64,000 nt of DNA from Sesamum alatum (GCA_034509735.1 JACGWO010000004.1:22735395-22799394), one strand, 5' to 3'; shown: positions 1 through 11,275, counted from the stretch's first letter. The notes: generated by a model from the letters alone, not told the origin. Made by a program: numbers and translations.

Positions 1-3000
1 GTGAGTACCTCAAGCTGGACCAACTATGGTTGGTCTACACACACATAAAAAACGTTAGGCAGTTGAGGTGGCCCTCAGCTAAATTTCGCCGAAGCTTAAC
101 TCAGTGTAGGGTTCAAGGTTATATTAGTCGCTCAACGTGATATCACTATAGAATGCGATATGGTAGTCATTTATAGCGAACTTGTGAAATGAACACTCCA
201 TGTATTTATCCGTACACGTGTCAACATTGTAACCATTGGATGAGTGCCAAACAATGGTTGTTGAGGGGGGTCGCCAAGTCAGACGGGTCAAGTGCGACCC
301 GACCTGCTAAAAAATACGTGAATCCTTAAAGTCTTTGCGCATTTTCTTATATTTTGAAGGGTATTTTGAACTTTCTAACTAGTTCGATGTGTATCCCTTG
401 TCACTTTGGTAAAAAGTTATAAATTTAATAAAAATATTTCATATATACCGCATTTACACACGCATCACATATTTATTCCCTAATGCAACTCAACATATGA
501 AACCATCTCCCAATATTTATTCATTTATAAACTATTACCCATGGATCACTTGGTTCCAAATTAATATATCGTTACATGTATTGGTTCTTTCTCTAATTAC
601 AACAATATAGTCAAAAAAAGATTTCAATTTTTATAATGATACATAAAGCCTTTCGTGATATAAAATTATCAACATATTTAACATGACAATTAGCTAGTAT
701 TTTTGATTCGTTGCTCGTTTTTGTTCTTTTATTCTTTTTTAAAAAATTAAGTTTGGGCTCGCTGATTCAACACCTAATTTGGTAAAATATTTAATTTTAA
801 TGACCACGTTTTAGCCACATCAAATTATTCCAATATATTTATGATATTTTCACCGAATTCAGACCTCAGTCAAGTAATTTTTAGAATCATGAGCCTAAAA
901 TTGCCACCGTAACAATTGATCAAGTGAAAATGCCATCTTCAAATGTTATAGAACTAAAAATGTTGTTTTGTCATAATGTCACGTTATATGGATCGACCAT
1001 GCTAGTAAGCACCCTGTTGGCAAAATCCCTAATTTAATTTTCTCATGCTTTACCACATCATACGAGAGTGAAATTAGGGTCCAATGAGGCTTGTTCTCAA
1101 GTTGTCCAAAAATAATAAGTTATGAGTTCAAATTTACCACCTCAATAGTTGGGTGCTCTTCAAAAACTACCACACTTTACTTACAGTACGAAAACCATAA
1201 TTTCTTTTTTAACAAATAGGATATAATTACTACTCATGCCCGGATGTTGAGAAAAATTGGTGGGCTCGTTATAAAAGAATTAAATTTATATTTCAAAATT
1301 TATGAAATCTTTTATTTTATATAATAAATACATGCTATATATAAAAAATTACATTATTTATTAGTTCAAAAACATTATACACATAACATGTATCTAGTAA
1401 ATAAAATAGAGATGCAAAAAAAATTATATAAAAGAACCCAGTCTAAATTAACTATAAATAGTAAGCATTTCAACGAAATCCCACCAAGTGGCATCACATG
1501 AGAAGTTAGACAATTTTGGCAATTATGACTAGCAAGGACTTTGGAAATTATTTTGACCTTCAATGTCATGACAGTTGAAATATTCTAGAACTAAGAAACG
1601 TATTTTGGCACACATATATATAATGTGTTCCCATGATATGCATTGATTTCATTTAATTATAATTAAAATCATATCTTATAAAATTTTATAAATCGTGTGA
1701 AGGTAGTTAAGATTTTTTTAATGAAATTATAACACATTTAAGATTAATATACATGAGTTCTTTAATTATTAGTATAATGTAACACACTCAAATGTGTGTA
1801 TAATTATTTTAAATTTTATATTTTTAAATTTAATTAATATTTTAAAAAATATATATTAATAGATAAATAAAAAAATTAAAAGAATTAATAAATTATAAAA
1901 AAAATTGTTGAAGAAAACGAGAAAAGAAAAGGAATGTGCAAGTTGAGAAACATTAAAAGATCTAGTACTCTTTAATTATATAACGCTATAAATATCATAC
2001 TTTGAAAATGAATTTTTTGCATAGAATACTTTCATGCAATACATAAACACACCTATCAGTGAAGTATAAATTATTGAAAAAGTGGTAAAATATTAGATTA
2101 AAATATTATACCACCGTAAATGATTTAATAATTCAAATAAATTCACTCTAGGATGTATTAGCTTTTTATTGAATATAAATTAAAAAAAATTATTTTAATT
2201 TATAGTCTATATATCAGGATGTTTGCAAAAACTTGCTTTTTTTTAAAGGCGCATAATTTTAGAGAAAATGGATACGTAGTGATTAAAATGCAAAAATTGA
2301 GAGTCTAAAAAGAAATAATAATAAGTTAAAGAAAATTAATATGAAAGTGTTTGATAAAACAATTGGTATTCCAACTTATTTTATGAAATTACAACTATAT
2401 TAGTAGGTGTACAGCATACAAAAAAGAAAGTTATGACAATAAAAGTCATACAAAATATTCAATTTATTTACAAAAATACTTTAAACAGCAATAAATTTTG
2501 ACCAAATCACAACTTTTAGCTTAAGTTAAGAGAAGCATAAATAAAAACTGTATTTCCATACATACACATTTAGCTTAATTTAAACTAAAATATGAAAAAA
2601 CCAATTTATGTAAGGTTTTTGATAAACAACACCCTCCGCGCGCTTTTAAACTATTTAAATTAATCTGATTTAAGTCATTGGTAAAACTGTATATTTTTTT
2701 AGGGGCCAAACTCGATCCAAGTTAGAATTTTCTATCTTCTCAAACACAATAATTCATATTTGTTATCTTTGCATTTTTGTTTCCAAACTCCCAACTTTTA
2801 CTACAACTAAACTTACAATCTTATATCAAATTAGAAAATTTTCTATCCAAATCAAGTTTGATCGAATCAAACTAATCACAAAAAAAATGTGATACACTTA
2901 TCATGTAATTGATTATTTTTTTTAAAATTATACATTAATAACATATAAATACATTGCACTTATCATATAATCGATTAAAGTTTGTCCAAACTTAATATGA

Positions 3001-3240
3001 AGTAGAATCTCCGATCAAATTATACTGTCACAATAAAAGTAATAGCTATTTCAAATGCACGAAGACCCCATAATATAACAGCTTACAATTCACCTACACG
3101 TACCAGTAAACACACGCAGCCAATCCACGGCAGCGAAAACCCTGAGCGTACGCCACGTGCATGAAACCAATGATACAATCCGGCCGATCTTCCCAATGAG
3201 AGGAGCAAAGTTTTCTAGACGCACAGATTACCATGAAATT
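1..3240. other. AT-rich intergenic region
   Basis: No reading frame here resembles a protein I know, and the sequence is AT-rich with many homopolymer runs. I see no rRNA or tRNA signature and no clear transposon terminus. The last few hundred bases lie upstream of the MADS-box gene and probably contain its promoter, but I could not fix a TATA box with confidence. Confidence 0.6.
3154..3159. promoter_or_regulatory. G-box motif CACGTG upstream of the MADS gene
   Basis: A perfect CACGTG hexamer lies about 515 bp upstream of the MADS-box start codon. G-boxes are bound by plant bZIP and bHLH factors. A single hexamer can occur by chance, so its role is inference only. Confidence 0.3.
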
Positions 3241-3440
3241 AATAATTTTTGACATCAAAATTCAAACACCTCACCTCGTCACTAAGTACCATAATTCGGG
3301 TCGAAGAAAGCTCTTACAATATAGCTAGCAGGAGAACATTAACAGCCCGCAGTGTACGTGGCCGAAACTTGCTGCTTCGTTTCCATGACCCTAACCAACT
3401 CAAAACTCTCCCCCACCAAAAACACACACCACACCGCCAT

Positions 3441-3465
3441 CTCTCTCTCTCTCTCTCTCTCTCTC
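3441..3465 (+). promoter_or_regulatory. (CT)n tract in the presumed 5' leader of the MADS gene
   Basis: About 12 uninterrupted CT dinucleotides lie about 210 bp upstream of the start codon, inside a pyrimidine-rich stretch. CT/GA tracts are common in plant 5' leaders and core promoters and are bound by BPC/GAGA-binding proteins. The transcription start site cannot be read from sequence alone. Confidence 0.5.
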
Positions 3466-3672
3466 GTCACCTTTCTTTACATCGGCCTGACAGCGCCAAA
3501 AACTATCTCCTCACCATCACCTTTCTTCCTTCTCTTATCTTTGCTTTTCAGTTCTAATTGTTTTTTCAGCGGTTGTGCTGCAGAGTTCTTGCTGCTTCTG
3601 TCCATAATACATAGATATATGTTTGTTTGTCGGTCCCGGAAAAATTGTGGGCTTGCTTGAGAGGAATAGATC

Positions 3673-6148
3673 ATGGGGAGGGTGAAACTCCAGATCAAGA
3701 AGATTGAGAATACAACAAACAGGCAGGTCACTTTCTCCAAGAGGAGAAATGGGCTTATCAAGAAAGCTTATGAGCTTTCTGTACTTTGTGATGTTGATGT
3801 TGCCCTCATCATGTTCTCCCCGTCTGGCAGAGTTAGCATCTTCTCAGGAAACAGAAGGTTGGTTTGATTTCAATCAAGAAAAAAGAAAAAAGATTAAATT
3901 ATTTCCCTTGATTTCTCTCTCTTTTTTTTTTTTGTTGATTATTAAGAAAAAAAAATCATTTTTTTGGGTTGTTTGTTTTGTTGAAGCATCGAAGAGATTA
4001 TGGCAAGATACGTGAATCTTCCCGAGCATGAACGAGGAAGGTATACATATATATAATTAAAGAATTGAAGTTTCAATTATAGGGATTCTTGGAGAAATAA
4101 TTACTATATTTAATTAAGTTGACAATTTTTTTTTGTTTTTGAATTTTCTGTTCTTTGTGATGTCTCCATCCATGCAACTACAAAGGCTTCAAAACCAAGA
4201 GGTAACATATTTCCATGATACTTAGCAGATTTGTCTTCTGCCGGATTAAATTATGGTTAATGAAGATTCAGTGCATTAATTTGTGTTACAGTATCTACAA
4301 AGGGCTCTTGGGAAGTTGAAATCTGAAGCAGAAAGAAATTATCAAGCAGCTTCCAGGTAGAGAACGATGCCCGAATTTAATATTTTCAGCAAATTTAATT
4401 TGGATGAGTAAAATTTAATGTTCAGAATCTTTTTTCTGTTTCTACTTCACCTACTTTTGTTTTGTTATTGCAACTGCAGCCCCGGTATGATCGATTCTCA
4501 AGTCGAGGTTGGTCTCTTTCCCTGAACGTATCGCATTGTTTTTTGCACGATTTATAGACTAGAGATGATCCGAGACGGTGTTTAAATGCAGGAGATTCAG
4601 CAAGAAATGCTCAAGTGTAAGTGCCAGCTTGAGGATATGGAGAGAAAACTAAGGTACATATATATATGTGTGACTTGATCAGCATATATCTAGTTCATTA
4701 TTGAAATTCTTGTGTGTTGAAACATGCATACTTAATCAAATTATGTGAATAAACATGGGGGAAAAATGGATTTTCGTGTAGGATATATGAGGTCGATCCG
4801 TCTGAGATCACGTCGTTGTGTGAGGCTGAGTATAGGGAGCAAGTTCTTGAAGAGAACCTGAAGCAAGTCAGGGTGCGCAAGGCAAGTCTCGTCCCGTCTC
4901 AAATTGTCGTCTACGGTGTTGTTTACAGCGAGATATTTGTGGATTTGTCTCGGGCTAATGAGTTTTCGTTTTTTCCACAGCATGTTCTTCAGGACCAGTA
5001 CAACTCCCCTGCTGCACAGACTTCACAGGTTGCTTAGATTTTGTGAAGGATTTGTTCGTAGCGTTTGGTATCGATGAATTGAACGAACCTCAAAATTGGG
5101 ACGAGAATTACTCTAAGTTTGAGTAGATATTTCTACAATTTTGAGTTCAACGATGAGGTAAAATTTCGTCTCTGTTCGTATTTCAGGTGATGAATTTGGC
5201 TCCAGAGGCTACCGATATAAACGTCTTGGCTGGCCGGAATCCAGACAATGTATTGGACTGGCTGCCGCAGAGAGATCCGCAAGTCCAAATCCTCAACTTC
5301 TTGGACTCGAATGGACTGCTTCCACTCAGGTGCTTTTCACATCTATAGTTTACAGTGTGCTTGTGTAAAACGATGGTACAAAATTGTCTAAAAGGAAAAT
5401 TTGGATTGCTTGTTTGCAGGGATCAGCCTCAGCGTATCGATGGCATTCTGCAACAGTCCCTGACGCTTGTTCACGCGCCTAGCGTGCATGTTCACAATCA
5501 TTTGAGTCCGAGCAGGAGCATGGAAGACGATGCACAACGACCCGAGTTTGGGCAGGTTATCGATGTCAATCTTTCGCCGTGGGCTGAATTGTATCCAGCA
5601 GGTTTGTCGCTCGACCTGATTCACTATGTTTGATCGTTTGTAGTCGAGGTGATTGATTGATGTTGACACTTGTGTTTGGATTTGTGGATTTGGAGTTGTT
5701 CGTTCCAATTTTCAGAAAAAGAAAGTGGGGCAAATTCTGTTGCATCAACCTATATGATTTGGAGTAGACAGAGGAAAGTTATAGCATGGATCGAAAGATT
5801 TTAACTTAGAATTTGATTAAATCTGAATCAAATTACACCAGAATTTTTGTCTGGACTTCTTAATCCAAATCAATTCCTCTGAGAAAGTATTAATTCGGTG
5901 GAATTAAAATCTTAGCAAAGCCCTTTTTCTAGGGTTGAATCTATGCTACAAATAGTGTTTTGTGTAATAATTGTATGAATGATTATTATATATATATTCT
6001 TTATTTTAAACATGTGAGAATGCGATATTGACATGATTATTTGATATTGACAGGAAATGATCCTTTCCCGACGGCGCAGCCCAGAGAACGAGCACTTCTT
6101 GAACAGTTTCTATCACAGCTCACACCTGTCAATCAAGACCATATTTGA
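3673..6148 (+). CDS. AGL66/AGL104-like: MIKC*-type MADS-box transcription factor (AGL66/AGL104-like, S-clade), 11 exons
   Basis: Proposed exons: 3673-3857, 3987-4040, 4186-4201, 4292-4356, 4480-4507, 4592-4653, 4782-4881, 4981-5028, 5187-5329, 5420-5601 and 6054-6148. They sum to 978 nt, or 325 residues plus a stop, and every junction is in phase. Residues 1-60 are a complete MADS DNA-binding domain ([13 protein letters not shown] start, [20 protein letters not shown] core). A short I region follows, then a K-like coiled region of roughly residues 90-180 split over several small exons, then a long C-terminal region with WLPQRDPQ and PWAELYPA segments. Small exons across the I/K region and a SKRRNGL MADS core are typical of MIKC* S-clade proteins, which act in the nucleus as heterodimers with P-clade partners during pollen maturation. 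Exon 3 is only 16 nt. Intron 7 (4882-4980) has a GC donor and is 99 nt without an in-frame stop, so its retention would add 33 residues. All other introns are GT-AG. Exact clade and function are inferred by family resemblance. Confidence 0.88.
4882..4980 (+). other. GC-AG intron within the MADS gene
   Basis: The exon ends AAG and the intron begins GCAAGT, which matches the strong consensus of plant GC-AG introns. It ends in a T-rich tract followed by CACAG. Its length is 99 nt, a multiple of three, with no stop in the gene's frame. Removing it joins ...QVRVRK to HVLQDQYNS..., which fits the K-domain spacing of related MIKC* proteins. Retention would give a longer isoform. Confidence 0.75.
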
Positions 6149-6650
6149 GATTTCAACATTGATATTTAAGTGTACTGAAATAAGATCTGTTAAGGACTGT
6201 GTGGATATATTGCAATAATGAGGTCTTTGAAGCTTTATATCTTCGACTTGTTTTTCTACTTTGCTCAATGTGATAAATGTAATATAAGAATTGTATTTTC
6301 TGTTCTACATTTTGTCGTGTTCTCTATTTCCTTTAATATATGCACGTCAGATGTAAAAGATTATTTTAAATAAGATATAGATGACATAATACATCCCTTC
6401 ACGAAAAAAAAAAAAGGTAGAGATGACATAATATATATCTATACTTTATTATTATTGAAGAGTACCTTTTTAGTGTCACAGATTTTTTATCTGCCATTAT
6501 TTTTATTTTTTAAATTGATGTGGAGAAAAATTAATTTGCAAGAAAATCCTTCAATTTATGGATAATTGCACAAAGGTCCCAAATGCAAGTTGAGGGAAGT
6601 TAAAAGAAGTTGAGGAGAAGGAAGTTGAAAAGAAAGTGGGCTAGAGAAAT
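6149..6650 (+). other. Presumed MADS 3' UTR and short intergenic DNA
   Basis: Sequence after the MADS stop is AT-rich, with several AATAAG/AATATAA-like polyadenylation signals in the first 150 bases. From about 6370 two short copies of an AGATGACATAATA stretch occur about 55 bp apart. No coding potential is seen. Confidence 0.4.
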
Positions 6651-7200
6651 GACGAAAATGCCCTCATACTGACTAAAGCGTCGGAGTGCCTACTTTGGAG
6701 ATCCCTTCGGCTTGGCCCTAACGCGGTCCTGTTTTGCAGGCATTGTACCGATCATTTTGACATCCATTAGACATTGGGAGAAGGTAGAATTCACTAAAAC
6801 ACCCATACACTTACTCTCATTTTCAAGGCATAACATTTGGCGCTGTCTGCGGGAAACTTCTCCAATTCCTTTTTAGTTCAAAGAATATGGATGAGATTCC
6901 TGCAACTGCGTAGGGAAAAACGATAAGCAAGTCTGTAACCCTCTAGCAGCAACAAAGATTTCTTCATATCGCCCAATGATCTGAAAAATTTGTTTGAAGA
7001 GAATGGTCCTTCAGCCTCCTCAGCCTCGTCACGAGGAGGTGGAAGAGCTCGAGCATTCAGTAGAACCATATGTACTAGAACTAGTTCTAGCAAACCAACG
7101 ACTAAGGAGAGAACTTTTCCCTCCCAGGGAGGAGCGAGCACCACCCCAACCACGATAAAGGGGTGGAGAATAGGAGGTAGAGATCCTTCGAAAGAAGTAA
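6650..7200 (+). mobile_element. Ty3-type LTR end, primer-binding region and gag start (fragment)
   Basis: The stretch near 6671 has a CTGACTAAAGCGTCGGAGTG motif and a TTTTGCAGG motif about 60 bp later, an arrangement typical of the LTRs of a large group of plant Ty3 elements. The LTR seems to end near 6835, followed by TTTGGCGCTGTCTGCGGGAA, which resembles the primer-binding region of such elements. A decayed gag start follows, best seen from about 7002 in a frame reading QPPQPRHEEVEELE and ANQRLRRELFPP. It is cut off at 7201 by a CACTA-like terminus. It may belong with the gag piece at 11.5-12.5 kb, which is a similar gag type in the same orientation. Confidence 0.6.
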
Positions 7201-7420
7201 CACTACAAAAAAATGTGGAAATTGGAGCAGTTTTAGGAACATTTTTTTTTGGGACGAGAAATTCATTAGTGCAACAGATATGGGCCGGATCTTGGAACAG
7301 TCCTGGAACAGGCACCCTACCGCCGTAATAGACGTTATTCCAAATTATTTGGAATGGTTGACACAAACAGTCCCGACATTGCATCTATTTTTGTACCACT
7401 TGTTCAGATACCGTTCTTAA
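7201..7420 (+). mobile_element. CACTA-like transposon terminus (partial)
   Basis: The sequence starts abruptly with CACTACAAAAAAATG right after gag-like sequence, preceded by TAA. CACTACAA-type ends followed by A-runs and repeated GGGAC/GGAACA sub-terminal words are typical of plant CMC/EnSpm elements. Words such as AGGAACATTTT, GGGACGAGAAA, CAGTCCTGG and GTCCCGAC follow over about 200 bp. I could not find the matching GTAGTG-type terminus downstream, so the element is either truncated or misassigned. Confidence 0.4.
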
Positions 7421-7925
7421 AAAAGTCTTGCTTTCCAAAAATGTAATTTTTGTTGGAACACTTTTTAATATGGTTTTTTATGGAACAATATATTTAACTA
7501 ATTTTTCATTTTTTGTATTTTTATATAGGGTTGAATATATGTAAAATATATATATATTTAATAAAATGTTATAAAAGTAATTTTCATATACTACAAATTT
7601 TAGTAAGTAGGAATATATTGTATATGTAGGAAAATATCTTTGTCAATAATAATCAAAATAGATTCTAAATTCCAAACTACTATATTTTACCTATTAAAAA
7701 TAAAAATTTAATTTTACGTAAAAGATCTTTATAGTATAATGTATTATAAAAATATTATTTAATTAAAAAAAGAAAAAATTATGCTAGTTTCGATATATAC
7801 CAGATGTTGACAAGTGTCAAAGTGAAGTGTATCAACCAATTAGAAATGCTTCTTTTTCTTCTTTGGAAACTTAGTAATAGGCTTCTTGTTGATATATATG
7901 CATCATAATGTCACAATAAGAGGTG
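7421..7925. other. AT-rich non-coding DNA
   Basis: The region is AT-rich without recognisable coding sequence. It may be the body of the CACTA-like element that begins at 7201. Nothing else can be supported. Confidence 0.3.
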
Positions 7926-7929
7926 TTTC

Positions 7930-8257
7930 TAGCATAGTCTTAATTCATGATCTAATAAACTGATACATTTATCTTCGCTAACAAAATTTGTCAAGCAGTT
8001 TGGAGATTCGTTGCAGACTTCATATAATTCCGAGTTGATTCCAAAATTTGCCAGAGCTTCAGCTGATTGATTTGATTCTCAGTAGCATTTTGTAATGATG
8101 TTATGCTGAAATTGCGAGAATTCTCCCGGCACACCAGAAGAAGATTTCGCAGTCTCTTGGATTCTTAAAGTACTGGCTTCATCAAACTATGTACAAGAAA
8201 TGTAGAGTTAGTATAAATTGTGAAATTTGTGATGTCTAGTGTCTTTTCTAGATAAAG
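7930..8257 (-). pseudogene. RNase H-like (RVT_3) relic, C-terminal half
   Basis: Read on the reverse strand this stretch gives DITNFTIYTNSTFLVHSL, which aligns with the RNase H pattern of a strand ending in an acidic residue followed by a helix (here D to N). About 45 residues later comes FSQFQHNIITKCY(stop)ESNQSAEALANFG, the usual 'REGNQCADALANFG' block. These plant RNase H domains come from non-LTR retrotransposons and related genes. It has an in-frame stop and frameshifts. The N-terminal half of the same domain lies at 9945-10112, separated by the hAT-like element at 8258-9944. Confidence 0.65.
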
Positions 8258-9944
8258 GGAGTGTTTGCGAGAGCTTTTAGAAAGCGCTTTTCAGCTTCTG
8301 GTTTTAGAAAAGTACTTTTGAGGTGTTAGGAATACCAATTTTTTACTTTTGGAACTACTACAAAAGAGCACTTTTAAGTCAAAAACTAGAAGCACGTGCT
8401 TCTAACTACTTTGGGTTTTTTTTTTTTTTGTAAATAAATTCAACTTTCTATTAGACTACTTTACCCTCGTTACAATAATCTTATTCGATTTCAGCCTTTT
8501 TAATTTATTTTCAAAATTGCTCATCTAAAATTTGATGTTTGAATTTTCAAATGATTTAAATAATTTATCACTAAAAAATTTATAATATCACATATTTAAT
8601 ATTTAAAAATTTCATATTATCCAATATTATTCTTATATCATAAAAAATACAAATTAAATTACTAAGATTAATTAAAAAAATATATCTTTTTGGCAAACAT
8701 ACAACTTTATTTATTTTCAATGAATGAACAATTATATTTTGGTGCCGCCAAAATCCTTCACTGACTCCAAGCCTAAAGAACATCCTCAACTAGCCCAACT
8801 GGTTATCAGCCGGTTGGGCATCAGCAGGGAAGGTAAAGTCCATAAACTTACCTCCTATTTTACTGAATTGACAGGCCCAAGAAATGAGCCCATTTCAGTC
8901 GAACGCATAATCATACAACTGGTCGAACACATCCTATAGCTTGCCAACATATCAGGACACTTCATAATCAAAGATCTCAGTTAGATTCGTACGGATTGGT
9001 TAAGAATCAAGCTGATAAACATCTAGTAACAGCTTTGCGGAAAAATAGGTAAAAATAGGTAGACCTGACATGACTCGGTCAAACAAGTATATCTCCCTCA
9101 ATATTTATCCGTATCACAAATGGATTCTTCCGGGTGATAGGCAAGTCAAAAGACTTTCCAAAGATATATGACACTCAGTCACCAACTCTCGAATTTGGCT
9201 CCATAAATGGCTAAATTGACCCCTTATGCAGTCACTTAAGGTCAAGTTTTTGGTAACACTTATTCAACACTTTCTCTTTGAAAATTACACACTCTTACAC
9301 TCATTTTTACTATTTTCTAGCTAATTTTACCTCACTTTTATACAGATTCTATCACTCACATGAATTATCTCGCATTATTCTTTACAAATCACCATTATTC
9401 TCACTTTATTTCAAGTTTCTTTTCATTTTATACTTTACTGACTTAAGCATCGGAGTGCTAACGATTCTTTGCAGGCTAGTCCCCCCAAACCTTAGGATTC
9501 TATTGAAAGTCCTTTGAAATTTGTAGTACATCTAGACCTGGGTACGTATCAATACTACATAGCGGACATATTATTGAATTAAACATTTCAGTTTTTCTAT
9601 TAATATTCAATATTTTAATAATATAAATGACAAATATTTGTAAAAACTAAATACGAGATGCACTAATTGAAATAAAATTTATTATTTTTTGAGAAAAAAT
9701 GATTATATCAAAAGAGAAGTTCAAATATTAAGCAAAAATAATATATTTTAACACTTGGAGACAAAGCGGTCTTTAATCATTTAAGCTTGTTTTAAAAGTG
9801 ATTCTTTTTTAAACAATACCCAATTTAGCTTTTATATGCTTTTCACTTTTTTTACAAACACTACACATTTTTGATTTTGGTATGACTTTCAACTTTTCTA
9901 CTAAAACCACTTTTCTAAAAGTAGAAGTTTTCACAAACACTTCC
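8258..9944. mobile_element. hAT-like non-autonomous transposon, itself interrupted by a Ty3 LTR
   Basis: The left end begins GGGAGTGTTTGCGAGAGCTT and the right end, reversed, begins GGAAGTGTTTGTGAAAACTT. This gives imperfect terminal inverted repeats of roughly 17-20 bp. Both sub-terminal regions carry repeated AGCACTTTT, AAAAGTACTTTT and TTTTAGAAAAG words in opposite orientation, a style common in plant hAT MITEs. No transposase was seen. The flanks share only CTTT-like sequence, so an 8-bp duplication is not clear. It splits a single RNase H reading frame, which supports these outer boundaries. Confidence 0.6.
8725..9540 (+). mobile_element. Ty3-type LTR fragment nested in the hAT-like element
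   Basis: Near 9440 there is CTGACTTAAGCATCGGAGTG followed after about 10 bp by CTTTGCAGGCTAGTCC, the same motif pair seen in the LTR at 6.65-6.84 kb. Upstream GC-balanced sequence (8735-9240) differs from the AT-rich hAT interior on both sides. The exact LTR ends and target duplication could not be resolved. Confidence 0.45.
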
Positions 9945-10112
9945 AAAGACCAAGCCATAGTGCCCAGGCTTTTGTTGGGTTATTTGATGTGTTTCCAATG
10001 TAAGTTACAAATCCATCCACGAAATCTCCTTCCCTATCCCTTATCAAAACTTCAGTACCAGATGGCCCTGGATTCTCTTTTGAAGCTCCATCTATTTGAA
10101 GTCTAAAACTGT
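9945..10112 (-). pseudogene. RNase H-like (RVT_3) relic, N-terminal half
   Basis: The reverse strand reads LQIDGASKENPGPSGTEVL, then IRDREGDFVDGFVTYIGNTSN and NPTKAWALWLGL. This is the first part of the plant RNase H-like domain, with its catalytic Asp (IDGASK, canonically FDGASRGNPG) and the conserved IRD and WAL-GL blocks. The expected Glu of the A/E-WAL motif is changed to Lys. The frame runs straight into the terminus of the hAT-like element and resumes at 8257. Confidence 0.7.
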
Positions 10113-10959
10113 AGAACCGTAGGTTATAGTCAAGGAATCTAGCTAATCAAGTTGCACCGTGTGAATTATTCTTGACAAATACTTGATATTTATACCTTTA
10201 AAAATATTATACAAATGATTAGAGGGAAAGTAACAAATAAATAAATTAGTTATAGTAAGTATTAATATTAATCTCTTTACCAAAATGTTGAATAAGCCAA
10301 TTATGTTACAAAAACTTAATAAACTAATTGATTGGACTAGTCGTTGGACGACCATTAGAATTAGAGGGGTATCGGTAATTTTCAAACAATAGGGGGACAA
10401 CTTGTAGTTATGTCAAATTACAGGAGTGCTCGTTGTAATTTATCTATTTTTAAATTGTTTAAAAGCTATGTATGTGTGGAGATTTAATCAATTTTTGCTT
10501 CTTTATTAAAATTTCTTGAAATTTGAAAATATTGTTGTTGATGATAGTGCCTTGAGTCTTTGAGTTCTCTTTTACAGCATACTATATTGCAACATTTGTA
10601 TGAAATGATTTCAATTTGAAGTATTTAAAAAAAATCATATCAAAAGAATTTAAATTTATCAATATTACATGAAATGTAATCAAAATGAAAGAAACTTTTG
10701 AAATTCTTTATGTTAAAAATTGTTCAAATAATAATAAAATTATTATTAGAAACTTAAAATTCTTCAATTCAAATATAATTTAGCACTAAGAAAATTCTTT
10801 ACGGAAAACCGAAAGTTCTGGAGAACTATTATTATGTTTTGTTTCACTATGACCCAAGACAAGAAAGACAATCAAGAAAGATGACCTATGTTTGGTCCAA
10901 TTGTTTGGGTGTCTATTTTTATATTACTAATTTGTTGCACGTCGTTTTTGTGAGCATTT
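10113..10959. other. AT-rich non-coding DNA
   Basis: No conserved coding, RNA or transposon-end signal was recognised in this stretch. Confidence 0.4.
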
Positions 10960-11275
10960 AAAAAAAGAATTGTGAAGCAAGTCGTTGTAGTATAGTGGTG
11001 AGTATTCCTACCTGTCATGCGGGTCACCCGAGTTAGATCCCCGACAACTGCAAACTTTGTCTTGAATTTTGTCCTTTCAGCTTTTGGCAGATAGCTTGGA
11101 CTTTGTTTTATAGAACTTAATCTTGCTTGCATTACACGCTTGATAGGGTTTTGGCAGTCGGTCTCGTTGATGTGGGGTTTGTCCCACTCTATAGTCCACT
11201 ACTTGTTGTGTCACTCCTTTTATATTTATGCAAGTTACCATACCCCCCACCCTCCCCTCCAAAAAAAGAATTGTG
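10960..11275 (+). mobile_element. SINE-like retroposon with a tRNA-Asp head and 15-bp target duplication
   Basis: The perfect direct repeat AAAAAAAGAATTGTG occurs at 10960-10974 and 11261-11275. Between them lie 286 bp that start with a tRNA-Asp-like unit (10981-11052). Its A box TAGTATAGTGG is intact and its B box is decayed (GAGTTAGATCC). About 200 bp of unrelated body follow, ending in a C-rich tail (CCCCCCACCCTCCCCTCC). The upstream junction TTT/AAAAAAA is the kind of site nicked by L1-type endonucleases. A tRNA head, an unrelated body and a target duplication together define a SINE. The family is not one I recognise, and a single retroposed transcript is also possible. Confidence 0.65.
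10981..11052 (+). pseudogene. tRNA-Asp (GTC) relic
   Basis: The 72-nt segment starts GTCGTTGTAGTATAGTGG and follows plant nuclear tRNA-Asp(GTC) through the anticodon loop (CTGTCAT). It has an acceptor-stem mismatch (CAACTGC where CAACGGC is expected), an anticodon-stem mismatch, and GTTAGATCC in place of GTTCGATCC, which loses the invariant T-loop C56. It is therefore unlikely to be a working tRNA and is best read as the head of the retroposon. Confidence 0.8.

Noticed and set aside
2217..2640. Possible MITE upstream of the MADS gene
   Set aside because: GTTTGATAAA-type words occur near both ends, but I could not align inverted ends or find a target duplication.
3704..4015. 103-residue frame overlapping MADS exon 1
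   Set aside because: It is out of frame with the MADS domain and reads into intron 1.
6878..7384. 168-residue reverse-strand frame
   Set aside because: It is antisense to a recognisable gag start and crosses into the CACTA-like terminus, so it is a shadow frame.
10981..11052. A working tRNA-Asp gene
   Set aside because: It has stem mismatches and loss of the invariant T-loop C, and sits inside a retroposon with its own target duplication.
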